This document shows, piece after piece, positions 8,074 to 17,573 of a stretch of DNA of 64,000 nucleotides; position 1 is the first letter of the stretch, and every line of letters starts with the position of its first letter. The notes under the pieces were generated by a model. That model was not told the origin of the DNA and ran no database searches. It saw only the letters and a list, made by a program, of their open reading frames with translations. This DNA comes from an uncultured Flavobacteriaceae bacterium. Its GTDB lineage: Bacteria; Bacteroidota; Bacteroidia; Flavobacteriales; Flavobacteriaceae. The stretch lies in contig CANMSH010000003.1 in assembly GCA_947500525.1 (NCBI GenBank), forward strand, positions 248,001 through 312,000, given 5' to 3'. The position numbers and the translations under genes are program-made.

Positions 8074-9516
8074 ATGCAAAATTTAAATAGAAATACAACA
8101 AAAACTACTGCATATACAGAACGGATTATTCAATTTGGAGAAGGCAATTTTTTAAGAGCTTTTGCTAATTGGATGATCCACGAAATGAATAAGAATACCA
8201 ATTTTGACGGTGGTGTTGTTGTCGTACAACCCATTGCTCAAGGTCTAGTGCCAATGTTAAATGACCAAGATGGATTGTATACATTGTATTTAAACGGAAT
8301 TAAAAAAGGTGAAGCTGTAAGTGAACATAAAATTATTGACTGTATTCAACGAGGAATTGATCCTTACAAAAATTATACAGAGTATATAACCTGTGCAGAA
8401 AACCCAGAATTGCGTTTTGTTATTTCTAATACAACAGAGGCCGGAATTGCCTATAATACCGGTGACCAATTACACGATGCTCCGCAACAAAGTTTTCCAG
8501 GAAAATTAACTGCATTACTTTATAAAAGATTTCAAACTTTTCGAGATACATCGAATAAAGGTTTAATTATAATTCCATGTGAATTAATTGATAAAAATGG
8601 AGATAATTTAAAAAGAATCGTTTTGCAATATGCGACTGACTGGGACTTAGGTAACGATTTTGTAGAATGGATTCATAACGACAATATTTTCTGTAACACC
8701 TTGGTTGACAGGATTGTTCCAGGATACCCGCGAGATAAAATGGATAAAATCACTAAAGAATTGGGATATCATGACAATTTAGTTGTTGAAGGTGAGCAAT
8801 TTCATCTTTGGGTTATTGAAGGCCCTAGTTCCATCAAAAATGAAATTCCTGCTGATGCATGTAATCTCAACATTGTCTTTACAGATAACATGGAACCTTA
8901 TAGAACAAGAAAAGTAAGAATTTTAAATGGGGCGCATACAACACTTGTTCCTGTAGGCTATTTATATGGTATTGATAGAGTGAGAGAGTCTTTAGAGGAT
9001 ACGGTAGTTGGCAGTTTTCTAAAAAATGCCATTTTTAACGAGATTTGCCCGACTCTAGATCTTTCTAAAGAAGAATTAGATGCATTTTCAAATGATGTCT
9101 TAGATCGTTTTAGAAACCCATACCTAGAACATGATTTGATGAGTATTTCATTGAATTCAATTTCAAAATACAAAACAAGAGTATTGCCTTCTGTATTGCA
9201 ATACATACAACGAAAAAACAAATTACCTAAAAATTTGTTGTTCTCTTTGGCTGCTCTCATTGCTTTTTACAGAGGCGATAGAAATAATGAACGGATACAG
9301 TTAAAAGATGATCAACCTGTTTTAGATTTTTTCGCTACCCAATGGTCTTCAAAAAACATGGATCTAATTGTTAAGGAAACACTTTCTAATACCGCGTTTT
9401 GGGGGCAAGACCTAACACTCATTGAAGGTCTTGAACATGAAGTCGATACACTGTTGAAAGCAATTGTTAACGATGGAATGAAAGCAACTTTAGAAGCCTT
9501 TGTAAAGCACAATTAA
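8074..9516 (+). CDS. uxaB: Tagaturonate reductase UxaB
   Basis: A 480-residue polyol-dehydrogenase-family protein that follows Escherichia coli UxaB (483 residues) from end to end. The N-terminal nucleotide-binding region contains IIQFGEGNFLRAF. NTTEAGIAY, IIPCELIDKNGD and LVDRIVPGYPRD follow. The catalytic Lys280, Asn285 and His288 lie in RKVRILNGAHT with the K-x4-N-x2-H spacing of the long-chain mannitol dehydrogenase family. UxaB reduces D-tagaturonate to D-altronate with NADH. Together with the LgoD-like enzyme this inverts C5 of L-galactonate before UxaA dehydrates it. No glucuronate/galacturonate isomerase (UxaC) is in the window, so tagaturonate most likely comes from the LgoD step, not from uronates. 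Stop is 4 bases before the lactonase start. Confidence 0.9.
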   Translation: MQNLNRNTTKTTAYTERIIQFGEGNFLRAFANWMIHEMNKNTNFDGGVVVVQPIAQGLVPMLNDQDGLYTLYLNGIKKGEAVSEHKIIDCIQRGIDPYKNYTEYITCAENPELRFVISNTTEAGIAYNTGDQLHDAPQQSFPGKLTALLYKRFQTFRDTSNKGLIIIPCELIDKNGDNLKRIVLQYATDWDLGNDFVEWIHNDNIFCNTLVDRIVPGYPRDKMDKITKELGYHDNLVVEGEQFHLWVIEGPSSIKNEIPADACNLNIVFTDNMEPYRTRKVRILNGAHTTLVPVGYLYGIDRVRESLEDTVVGSFLKNAIFNEICPTLDLSKEELDAFSNDVLDRFRNPYLEHDLMSISLNSISKYKTRVLPSVLQYIQRKNKLPKNLLFSLAALIAFYRGDRNNERIQLKDDQPVLDFFATQWSSKNMDLIVKETLSNTAFWGQDLTLIEGLEHEVDTLLKAIVNDGMKATLEAFVKHN

Positions 9517-9520
9517 TAGC

Positions 9521-10363
9521 ATGGCAATAATAGATGCACATCAACATTTTTGGAAATACGAACCGTTAAAACACGAATGGATCGACAATAGTATGTCTTC
9601 TATACGAAGAGATTTCATGCCAACAGATCTAAAGAAAGTCTATACCGAACATAAAATTGATGGTTGCGTGGCGGTGCAAGCCGATCAAACACTTCAAGAA
9701 ACTGATTTTTTAATCGAGTTAGCAAAAACCAATGACTTTATAAAGGGTATTGTAGGATGGGTCGATTTACAGGACCAAAATGTAGATCAAGTACTAGAAC
9801 AATATAGCAAACAGCAAATCATAAAAGGATTTAGACATGTGGTTCAAGCCGAACCCGATCATAATTTTCTATTAAGGTCACCCTTTTTAAAAGGTATCTC
9901 ACTTTTAGAAAAATATGACTATACTTATGATATATTGGTATTTCCGCATCAACTAGGAGCTGTTTTAGAATTTGTGCGATTATTTCCCAATCAAAAATTT
10001 GTGATTGATCATATTGCAAAACCTCATATTAAAGATGGTTTTTATGATGGTTGGGCTATTTTGATGAAAGAAATAGGGAAATTTGAAAATGTCTATTGTA
10101 AACTGTCAGGTATGATTACCGAGGCCCATTTTACATCATGGAAACCTGATCAAATTCACCCTTATATGCATTTAGTATTCGAGATATTCGGAGCAGATCG
10201 CATCATGTTTGGCTCAGATTGGCCCGTCTGTTTGGTCGCTGGAAATTACGCCAAAGTAAAAGAATTAATAACCAATTTTATAGCTGAAACAAGCACTGCA
10301 GAGCAAAACGCCGTGATGGGCGATACAGCTATTCAGTTTTATAGTCTAACTAATAAAAAATAG
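9521..10363 (+). CDS. L-fucono/L-galactono-1,5-lactonase (amidohydrolase, COG3618)
   Basis: A 280-residue amidohydrolase-fold protein beginning with the strand-1 motif IIDAHQHFW and ending with the metal- or substrate-site region GSDWPVCL near residue 230. KGFRHVVQ and FVIDHIAKP are typical of the COG3618 sugar-lactonase group. Members hydrolyse L-fucono-1,5-lactone and L-galactono-1,5-lactone to the free aldonates. It follows uxaB by 4 bases and precedes the sugar dehydrogenase by 5, so it is tightly co-expressed with the enzyme that would make its substrate. Cytoplasmic. Family call firm; which lactone is preferred is not visible. Confidence 0.88.
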   Translation: MAIIDAHQHFWKYEPLKHEWIDNSMSSIRRDFMPTDLKKVYTEHKIDGCVAVQADQTLQETDFLIELAKTNDFIKGIVGWVDLQDQNVDQVLEQYSKQQIIKGFRHVVQAEPDHNFLLRSPFLKGISLLEKYDYTYDILVFPHQLGAVLEFVRLFPNQKFVIDHIAKPHIKDGFYDGWAILMKEIGKFENVYCKLSGMITEAHFTSWKPDQIHPYMHLVFEIFGADRIMFGSDWPVCLVAGNYAKVKELITNFIAETSTAEQNAVMGDTAIQFYSLTNKK

Positions 10364-10368
10364 TATCG

Positions 10369-11163
10369 ATGGATTTAGGATTAAAAGGAAAAGTTGTTGT
10401 CATATCAGGAGCAGCTGGAATACAAGGAAGCATAGGAGAAACTATATTACAAAAACTAGCAGATGAAGGAGCAATCCCTGCGGTAATAGATAGAAATGCC
10501 AGGGGGTTCGGTTATATCGAAACTTTACAAGAACGAGGTATTGATGCCCTATTTTGTCAAACAGATGTGACAGATCCAGATCAAATAAAAACAGCCGTTG
10601 AAACCATTGCTGAGAAGTACAAAAAAATAGATGTTGTGATCAACAACGTCGGTGTAAATGATGGGGCCGGATTAGACGCCTCATATGAAGAATTTATGAA
10701 CTCTCTAAAACTCAATATGGTAAGCTACTTTTTAGTTGTTAAACATGCCTTACCCTTATTAAAAAAATCAAAAGGAAATATTCTTAATATCGGCTCGAAG
10801 GTTGGGCTAACGGGCCAAGGAGGTACTTCAGGCTATGCAGCGGCAAAAGGAGGAGTTCTCGGATTAACGCGTGAATGGGCCGTTGATTTGATTAAAGATC
10901 AAATTAGGGTGAACGCTATTATTATTGCCGAAAGTTGGACACCCGCTTATGATAATTGGATTAAAACACTTGAAAACGGCGAAGAAAAATTAAAATCTAT
11001 CGTAAAGAAAATTCCGTTTGAAAACCGAATGACTACGCCAGAAGAAATTGCCAATACCTGCTTATTTACAGTTTCAAACTTATCCTCACACACAACAGGG
11101 CAATTTATTACCGTTGACGGTGGATATGTTCATTTAGACAGATCTTTACTCACCGAAGAATAA
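10369..11163 (+). CDS. SDR-family L-fucose/L-galactose 1-dehydrogenase
   Basis: A 264-residue classical short-chain dehydrogenase. The cofactor glycine motif is in VVVISGAAGIQGSIGE near residue 10; the NNVG motif is near residue 91; the catalytic Ser in NIGSKVGLTG is followed by YAAAK. The C-terminus FITVDGGYVHLDRSLL resembles bacterial L-fucose dehydrogenases. The homologous gene in the Campylobacter fucose locus encodes a fucose dehydrogenase that oxidises the sugar at C1 to the lactone. L-galactose differs from L-fucose only by a 6-hydroxyl and is commonly accepted. In Bacteroides vulgatus the corresponding L-galactose step is separate, so the SDR here would be an alternative enzyme for it. 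A 2-keto-3-deoxy-aldonate dehydrogenase role is the main alternative. Confidence 0.8.
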   Translation: MDLGLKGKVVVISGAAGIQGSIGETILQKLADEGAIPAVIDRNARGFGYIETLQERGIDALFCQTDVTDPDQIKTAVETIAEKYKKIDVVINNVGVNDGAGLDASYEEFMNSLKLNMVSYFLVVKHALPLLKKSKGNILNIGSKVGLTGQGGTSGYAAAKGGVLGLTREWAVDLIKDQIRVNAIIIAESWTPAYDNWIKTLENGEEKLKSIVKKIPFENRMTTPEEIANTCLFTVSNLSSHTTGQFITVDGGYVHLDRSLLTEE

Positions 11164-11252
11164 ATCATTTGTTCTCTGTTTTTAAACAAATCAATCAAAG
11201 TTTTATCAAATTAAGGAATACATTTATCAGATAACTATTAAGTTAATTCAAA

Positions 11253-12602
11253 ATGAGTGAACACACAAAAAAACCCATAGTTCCTAAAGAATTATTAGTG
11301 CCATTTATCGCTGCAACATCCATTTTTGCCTTATGGGGTTTCGCCAACGATTTGACAAATCCAATGGTGGCTGCCTTTAAAAAAGTAATGGTTCTTTCTA
11401 ATAAAGAAGCCTACAATGTTCAATTTGCATTCTATTTTGGCTATGGTGTAATGGCCATACCAGCGGCACTTTTTATTCGAAAGTTTAGTTATAAATCGGG
11501 AATTCTATTAGGACTTGCCTTATATGCCATTGGCGCTGTTTTGTTTTATCCAGCTGCACTTGAAGGTAGTTATGCATATTTCTTAATATCTCTATTTGTT
11601 ATTACTTGTGGACTTGGTTTTCTTGAAACCACTTCTAATCCACTAATTCTTTCGATGGGAGATCCATCAACAGCAACGCAGCGATTAAATTTAGCCCAAT
11701 CATTCAATCCTATAGGATCATTAACAGGTATGATGGTGGCAAAATTTGTGGTACTCGACAGGATCTTATCTGCCAATTATGACGATAGTTCAGAAATTGT
11801 TGCTCTAGGTACTCAAAAGGCTTCAGAGATAAAGGCACATGATCTAGATATTATAAGTACCCCATATATAGCGGTCGGCCTATTTGTTGCTGTAGTTTTC
11901 TTTATTATTTTGAAAACCAAAATTCCATCAATGGTGATGGGAGAACAACTTTCAATTAAAGAATCTGTTCGTCGTATTTTTAAAAGTAAAACGTATTTGG
12001 CCGGTGTTATTGCTCAAATGTTTTACGTAGGTGCACAAATTATGTGTTGGACGGCTATTTTTCAATTAGTAGAATTCATTAATGAAAATCTGAGTGACAC
12101 CGACAAAATTGACGGTACTTTTTGGAATATTGCCGCTATGATTTTGTTTGTTTTAACAAGATTTATAGGAACAGCATTAATGAAAAAAATAAATCCGGCC
12201 AAAATGCTTACTTATTTTGCTATTGCCGGAGGAATTTTATGCGTTGGAGTAATGACAACTACAGGTATTACTAGTCTAGTTTGCTTGGTACTTGTTTCGG
12301 TGTTTATGTCTATTATGTTTCCTACTATTTACGGTTTGGCCTTAAAAGATATGGGAGAAGAGGCAAAATTAGCTTCATCTGGATTAATTATGGCCATTGT
12401 AGGAGGAGCCTTTTTACCTAAGTTACAAGCGGCCATCATGGACTTTGGAGACACCGTAAATGATAAAGAAGTGTTTGGGGATGTTATTTCTGGAGGAATT
12501 ACAGAAATTCATTTTTCTTTTATTCTACCAGCGATTTGCCTCTTATTTGTAGCTTTTTATGGAATGTATGCCTACAAAGTAACACAACGAATTACTAATT
12601 AA
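11253..12602 (+). CDS. fucP: L-fucose:H+ symporter FucP
   Basis: A 449-residue major facilitator with about 12 membrane segments. The first helix region FALWGFANDLTNPMVAAF and the next, QFAFYFGYGVMAIPAALF, follow the FucP pattern, as does SYKSGILLGLALYAIGA. An acidic Asp in the first helix (FANDLT) and a Glu in GLGFLETTSNP match the two membrane carboxylates needed for proton coupling in Escherichia coli FucP. The family imports L-fucose and can carry L-galactose. It follows the SDR by 90 bases. Inner membrane. It is the only obvious importer for the catabolic cluster at 5169-12957. Confidence 0.9.
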   Translation: MSEHTKKPIVPKELLVPFIAATSIFALWGFANDLTNPMVAAFKKVMVLSNKEAYNVQFAFYFGYGVMAIPAALFIRKFSYKSGILLGLALYAIGAVLFYPAALEGSYAYFLISLFVITCGLGFLETTSNPLILSMGDPSTATQRLNLAQSFNPIGSLTGMMVAKFVVLDRILSANYDDSSEIVALGTQKASEIKAHDLDIISTPYIAVGLFVAVVFFIILKTKIPSMVMGEQLSIKESVRRIFKSKTYLAGVIAQMFYVGAQIMCWTAIFQLVEFINENLSDTDKIDGTFWNIAAMILFVLTRFIGTALMKKINPAKMLTYFAIAGGILCVGVMTTTGITSLVCLVLVSVFMSIMFPTIYGLALKDMGEEAKLASSGLIMAIVGGAFLPKLQAAIMDFGDTVNDKEVFGDVISGGITEIHFSFILPAICLLFVAFYGMYAYKVTQRITN

Positions 12603-12609
12603 TTCTACT

Positions 12610-12957
12610 ATGAGTATTACAAGACATTGCTTTTCGTGCGACTTAAAAGATGATTCTAAACTCATTGCTGAGTATAAAAAATACCATGCAGCGGGTAATG
12701 CATGGCCAGAGATAACTAAAAGTATCAAAGATGCTGGTATAGTAGCTATGGAAATATTTCTAACGGGCAATAGAATGTTCATGATTATGGAAGTAGACAA
12801 CACTTTTGATCCGATAGAAAAAGCTAATATGGACGCCAACAACCCAAAGGTACAAGAGTGGGAAAACCTTATGTGGAAGTATCAACAAGAATTGCCTTGG
12901 GCTAAAGATGGAGAAAAATGGATTCCCTTAGAACGGATTTATAAACTTGACAGCTAG
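12610..12957 (+). CDS. Sugar mutarotase, RhaM (L-rhamnose mutarotase) family
   Basis: A 115-residue protein with the compact ferredoxin-like fold signature of the L-rhamnose mutarotase family: RHCFSCDLKDD at the start, YKKYHAAGNAWPEI, GIVAMEIFLTGNRMFMIMEV, and the C-terminal MWKYQQELPWA. The family interconverts alpha and beta anomers of pyranoses. In the Campylobacter fucose locus a member of this family sits with the fucose dehydrogenase and FucP. Here it would supply the anomer used by the SDR dehydrogenase. It is 7 bases after fucP. It is not a FucU/RbsD-type protein. Confidence 0.85.
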   Translation: MSITRHCFSCDLKDDSKLIAEYKKYHAAGNAWPEITKSIKDAGIVAMEIFLTGNRMFMIMEVDNTFDPIEKANMDANNPKVQEWENLMWKYQQELPWAKDGEKWIPLERIYKLDS

Positions 12958-13007
12958 CACGAAGTTAGACTTGGTACTCAAACATTTTTCGGATTGGTCT
13001 ACCTTAA

Positions 13008-16000
13008 TTACTCTTTTTGCTCCTCTTCTTCTTTCTTTTTTACATTCTGTCGAACATATTCACTTGGTATAACTCCAAATTGCTTCTTAAAACACTTTGC
13101 AAAATAGGATGCTGTATTAAAACCAGTCATGTACATAATCTCTTTTACTGAATAATCACTTTTTTCAAAAAGTTGTACTGCTCGTTTTAATCTAATATTT
13201 CGAATGAATTCGCTCGATGACAAGCCTGTAATCTCTTTAAATTTAAGGTAGAGATTACTTCTACTAAGCCCCATATCTTTTACCAACATTTCCACACTAA
13301 AATCTGTATTCATCATATGTTTTTCAACAATTTCAATTGCTTGTTGTAAAAACTTTTCATCAAGCCTTGTTACCGTTACCTCTTTTGGTTGAAACGTAAT
13401 GTTTTTATTAAACTTACCGCGTAACTCTTCTCTGTATTTAAGAATGTTTTTTAATTTTAGTTCTAACAATTCTATATCAAAAGGTTTTCTAATATAACCA
13501 TCTGCTCCTATTTTTCTACCTTTTATCTCAGCTTCTTTAGAGAGTTTTGCGGTTAGCATTATTACTGGAATATGGCTTGTTTCTTTATTAGATTTAACCT
13601 TCTCACAAAATTCTATTCCGTCCATAATTGGCATAACCACATCTGTTACAATAACATTAGGTACCAATTTATTTGCAATTTTTAAACCTTTTTCTCCATT
13701 TTCAGCTTCGTAAATTATATAGCTTTTACTTAAAGCTTGCTTTAAGAAGTTTCTAATATCTGCATTATCATCAACAACCAATAACACGGGTAAATCAGAT
13801 CGCTCTTTCGATAAATCTAAATCTACCAACTCGTCATTAATGCTAATTGCTAAGGAATCTAATTCTGAAGTTCTTACTTTATAATCACTATCCGAAGTTT
13901 CCTTACACGTTATCTCAGGAATATCTAGATATGCTTTTTTTTCAAAAGGCAAATGAACAAAAAATGCGGTTCCTTCATTCTCACGACTTTCAACAGTAAT
14001 CTTTCCTTGATGTAATTCTACGATATCTTTCACATAAGACAATCCAATACCTACACCTTTGAGGCTATTTTTTGCATGTTTATTTTCGGTATAAAACCTT
14101 TTAAAAATATTATCTAACTTTTCTTTGTCAATGCCATCACCGGAATCTGTGACCTTGATCACAACATCAAATTGTTCCTGGCCGTTTTTATCAAAATCTT
14201 TCTTTTTAGACTTTCTAGGTATTAAAGAAATATCAACATCAATTTCACCTCTTTCGGGCGTAAATTTAAAGGCATTTGACAATAAGTTATTCATTATCTT
14301 CTCAATCGCTTCATGATCAAACCATGTTACGATATCTTCCACAGATGAGTCAAAATCAAATATTATTTGATTCTTATGGGCTAAAAATTGAAATGGTTCG
14401 CAAACCTCTTTAATAAAATTAACAATATTACTCTTTCGCATCACCAATCGCATTTTACCCTGATTCACTTTTCTAAAATCTAATAATTGATTTACCAATC
14501 TGAGTAAATAATCGCTATTCTTTTTCATTAGGCTATACTGCTCTTGCCTTACTTCTTCGTTTAAATTTTCTCCATTCTTTTGCAGATATTTCAATGGACC
14601 TTTTATCAATGTTAATGGTGTTCTAAGTTCATGCGAAATATTGGTGAAAAATTCTAACTTGATCTTTTGTAACTCATCAGATTTCTCTTTTTCAATATGC
14701 TCAAGCTCTAATTGATGTTTCTCTGTAGTTCTGATAATTGTAAACCTTCGAAACAATAATAATAGACCAATACCAAGAAGTAAATAAAACAAATAAGCAA
14801 AGTTAGTTCTCCAAAAAGGTGGAATTACTTTAATCTTAATCTCAGAAGGTGTTGAATCCCAAACACCATCATTATTTGAAGCTTTTACCTTTAAAGTATA
14901 TGTATTCGGTTCTAAATTTGTATACGTCGCAAATCTATTCTCTGCTGTGGTATACACCCAATCTTTATTAAACCCTTCCAACATATACGCATAGTGATTC
15001 TTACTAGGTGCGGCAAAATGAAGGGCTGCAAACTCAAAAGAAAAACTATTTTCTCGATATTTAAGTTCTATCTCTTCTACCGAGTTGAGCGTTTTTTCTA
15101 AAATCACTCTTCCATTAATTTTTTCTCCAATTTTTACAGGCTTATTAGAAATTGCCAATTTGGTTATAACTGTTTCAGCTTCGTATGAATTGTTTTGGAT
15201 TGCTTCTGGATAGAACGAGTTAAAACCATTTATCCCTCCAAATAACAATTCTCCGTTTCTACGTTTTAAACGAGCTAATTCTTGAAACTCATTACTTTGT
15301 AAACCATCATTAACATTAAAATTTTTGAAGGTATGATTCGCATTATTGAATTTAGACAAACCTCTATTTGTTGATATCCAAAGATTATTTTGATCATCTT
15401 CTAGAATCCCTTTTATTACATTATTTGGAAGGCCATCCTCTATTTTATATGAAATAAAGGTGTCTTTCTTTCCATCTTTAGATTTCACAAGTTTGTTTAA
15501 TCCTCCTCCTAACGTTCCTATCCAAATATCACCTGAGCTACTTTCAAACAATTCTAAAATATAATTGTGACTTAAACTTGTCTCATCAGACGGAATATTC
15601 TTAAATATTTCGAACCTAGGATTCCTTTTATATTTCTCTTTTTCATCTAACTTCGATACACCTTCTGATGTTGCAAACCATATATTTCCTTGATAGTCCT
15701 CCAGCATGTTTCTTATGATATTACTTGAGACACTCAACGAATCTAGCTTATCATTAAACAATACATCTTTTGTATACTCATTTTTCTCTGGGTTGTATAA
15801 CCACCTATTAATACCTGCGTTATAGGTTCCTATCCATAGATTCTTATCTTTATCTTCTAATAAAGAAAATACACTTCCCTTTACTTCACCTACACTTTTA
15901 AAATCGGTATCTCTAATTCTTTTGCCATCGGTTATATCTATTTCATACAATCCGGGAGTATCTTCGGAGCCAATTAATAGAATTTTTCTTTTATTCCTTT

Positions 16001-17291
16001 CAATCTCAATCATTACAAATGGTTTCGATACACTCATAAAATTTTCGAACCCTCCAAAATAATCATCCTCCTTAGAATCTAGCAGCACATTCAGTCCGCC
16101 CCCCTCTGTTCCTATCCAAAGAGATCCGTTACTATCTTCAAACATGGATCTTATTTTATCATAGCTTAAGCTATTAGGGTTTAAGGTTTTCTTTATGTGA
16201 TTGAATTGCTTACGTTCTGGATCAAATTTATTCACTCCACCTCCATTAGTACCTACCCATATCACTCCAGTAGAATCTTTAAACAAAGACTTTACTATGT
16301 TTTTACTCAAACTATTGGGGTCTCTTGGGTCGTAAGAATATTGATTGATAAATTTTGGTAAAGTTCCTCGTTTCGTATTGTCAAAATGTAATAAGCCATT
16401 GTTTGTTCCGACCCAAATATTACGGTTCTCAATCAGGATATCTTTTATAAACCCAGTATAAATATTTTCAACATTTTTGGCATTATTTTCTTGATCTAAA
16501 ATGTATAATCCGTTTGCAGTTCCCACAACCAAGCGTCCGAAAAGATCCTCATTGATACTTCGAACAGATATTTCAGGAAGGTTAATTTCTGGATTCATGA
16601 ATTTAAAATGTAACTTGCCAAAATCATCTCTCGAAAGTTTGTACAAGCCAAGTACTCCACCAACCCAAATTTGCTTTTTACCATCTTCAAAAATCGAGTA
16701 AACCACTTCCTGATTATAGTCTTTATTCGTATTGTCTCCTAACAAAAAATGTTGAAATTTCACATCTTCAATGGGGCCATTCAAATCAACTAAATCCAAC
16801 CCATTATTCGTTCCAACCCATAATCTATTTGATGAATCTTTATATAACTTAATTACTTGATTGCTCACAAGACTATTTAGGTTTTTCTCATCGTGTACGA
16901 AATGAGTAAAAGTTTCTAAATCTTTATCAAAGTAATTCAAGCCTCCCCCTGTGGTTCCTATCCATAAATTACCTTTGTTATCACCCTCTAATGCAAAAAT
17001 TAAATTGTTGTTAATACTATTTGGTTTGTTCGCATCTGGCGTAAAAATTTCGAAGTTGTATCCGTCATACCTATTTAACCCTTCATGTGTTGCGAACCAC
17101 ATAAAACTATTATTATCTTGATAAATACTATTGATATCACTCTGAGAGAGTCCGTCTTCTGTAGTGATGTGATCAAAATGGATACTGTTTTGTCCTACAC
17201 CAACATCGATGGCACTAAAAAAAACAACTATAAAAGTGGCAAAATACTTTAACAAAAATCTATGCATACAACGCTTAAAAAAGTTTCTCAA
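13008..17291 (-). CDS. Hybrid two-component system regulator (HTCS)
   Basis: A 1427-residue one-protein signalling system. After a signal peptide or first membrane anchor (about residues 10-33), a periplasmic sensor of two-component propeller repeats fills residues 35-720, seen as recurring NLWIGT/IWVGTNGGGV motifs, followed by a Y_Y_Y domain (about 730-825). A membrane helix (FAYLFYLLLGIGLLLLF) lies near residue 840. The cytoplasmic half has a histidine kinase with His887 in NISHELRTP, an N-box NLLSNAFKF, G-boxes DSGDGID and GVGIGLSYV, a receiver with phospho-acceptor Asp1217 in VTDVVMP, and a C-terminal AraC-type DNA-binding domain. HTCS proteins sense oligosaccharides in the periplasm. It is convergent with the mutarotase gene and divergent from xylA. 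Its target genes are not proven; the direct repeat before GH29 is a candidate site. Confidence 0.96.
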   Translation of the reverse strand: MRNFFKRCMHRFLLKYFATFIVVFFSAIDVGVGQNSIHFDHITTEDGLSQSDINSIYQDNNSFMWFATHEGLNRYDGYNFEIFTPDANKPNSINNNLIFALEGDNKGNLWIGTTGGGLNYFDKDLETFTHFVHDEKNLNSLVSNQVIKLYKDSSNRLWVGTNNGLDLVDLNGPIEDVKFQHFLLGDNTNKDYNQEVVYSIFEDGKKQIWVGGVLGLYKLSRDDFGKLHFKFMNPEINLPEISVRSINEDLFGRLVVGTANGLYILDQENNAKNVENIYTGFIKDILIENRNIWVGTNNGLLHFDNTKRGTLPKFINQYSYDPRDPNSLSKNIVKSLFKDSTGVIWVGTNGGGVNKFDPERKQFNHIKKTLNPNSLSYDKIRSMFEDSNGSLWIGTEGGGLNVLLDSKEDDYFGGFENFMSVSKPFVMIEIERNKRKILLIGSEDTPGLYEIDITDGKRIRDTDFKSVGEVKGSVFSLLEDKDKNLWIGTYNAGINRWLYNPEKNEYTKDVLFNDKLDSLSVSSNIIRNMLEDYQGNIWFATSEGVSKLDEKEKYKRNPRFEIFKNIPSDETSLSHNYILELFESSSGDIWIGTLGGGLNKLVKSKDGKKDTFISYKIEDGLPNNVIKGILEDDQNNLWISTNRGLSKFNNANHTFKNFNVNDGLQSNEFQELARLKRRNGELLFGGINGFNSFYPEAIQNNSYEAETVITKLAISNKPVKIGEKINGRVILEKTLNSVEEIELKYRENSFSFEFAALHFAAPSKNHYAYMLEGFNKDWVYTTAENRFATYTNLEPNTYTLKVKASNNDGVWDSTPSEIKIKVIPPFWRTNFAYLFYLLLGIGLLLLFRRFTIIRTTEKHQLELEHIEKEKSDELQKIKLEFFTNISHELRTPLTLIKGPLKYLQKNGENLNEEVRQEQYSLMKKNSDYLLRLVNQLLDFRKVNQGKMRLVMRKSNIVNFIKEVCEPFQFLAHKNQIIFDFDSSVEDIVTWFDHEAIEKIMNNLLSNAFKFTPERGEIDVDISLIPRKSKKKDFDKNGQEQFDVVIKVTDSGDGIDKEKLDNIFKRFYTENKHAKNSLKGVGIGLSYVKDIVELHQGKITVESRENEGTAFFVHLPFEKKAYLDIPEITCKETSDSDYKVRTSELDSLAISINDELVDLDLSKERSDLPVLLVVDDNADIRNFLKQALSKSYIIYEAENGEKGLKIANKLVPNVIVTDVVMPIMDGIEFCEKVKSNKETSHIPVIMLTAKLSKEAEIKGRKIGADGYIRKPFDIELLELKLKNILKYREELRGKFNKNITFQPKEVTVTRLDEKFLQQAIEIVEKHMMNTDFSVEMLVKDMGLSRSNLYLKFKEITGLSSSEFIRNIRLKRAVQLFEKSDYSVKEIMYMTGFNTASYFAKCFKKQFGVIPSEYVRQNVKKKEEEEQKE

Positions 17292-17511
17292 ATATAAACA
17301 AAGTATTATTCTAGAAAAACACTTTCTTTTATCATAATAAAATAGAATATTTGTAAAACTGATGTGACATTTGTTTTACTTTTAACACCATCTGTAGTAT
17401 TCATATAGGGTGAAATAAAATAATTTTATCGATTACTAATTTCGAGAAATAAAGAACTTTGAATCCATCCGTTGGTTTTATCACGAGTATGAAATTAAAT
17501 AGTCTAAAAAG

Positions 17512-17530
17512 TGAACTCTATAGGAGTTCA
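17512..17530 (+). promoter_or_regulatory. Inverted repeat before xylA
   Basis: TGAACTC and GAGTTCA flank a 5-base centre, ending 43 bases before the xylA ATG. This is a perfect 7-bp palindrome in the 282-base gap between the HTCS gene and xylA and may be an operator. The rest of that gap is AT-rich with no other clear element. Confidence 0.4.
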
Positions 17531-17573
17531 TCACAACAGAATTAACACAATATTAAAATAAATAATTTATCAC

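Noticed and set aside
8074..9516. Mannitol or fructuronate reductase instead of tagaturonate reductase
   Set aside because: The whole sequence follows UxaB, including the N-terminal GEGNFLRAF and GYPRD regions, and the neighbours are LgoD and UxaA.
12610..12957. FucU-type fucose mutarotase
   Set aside because: The sequence has the RhaM-family pattern (GNAWPEI, MWKYQQELPWA) and no RbsD/FucU motifs.
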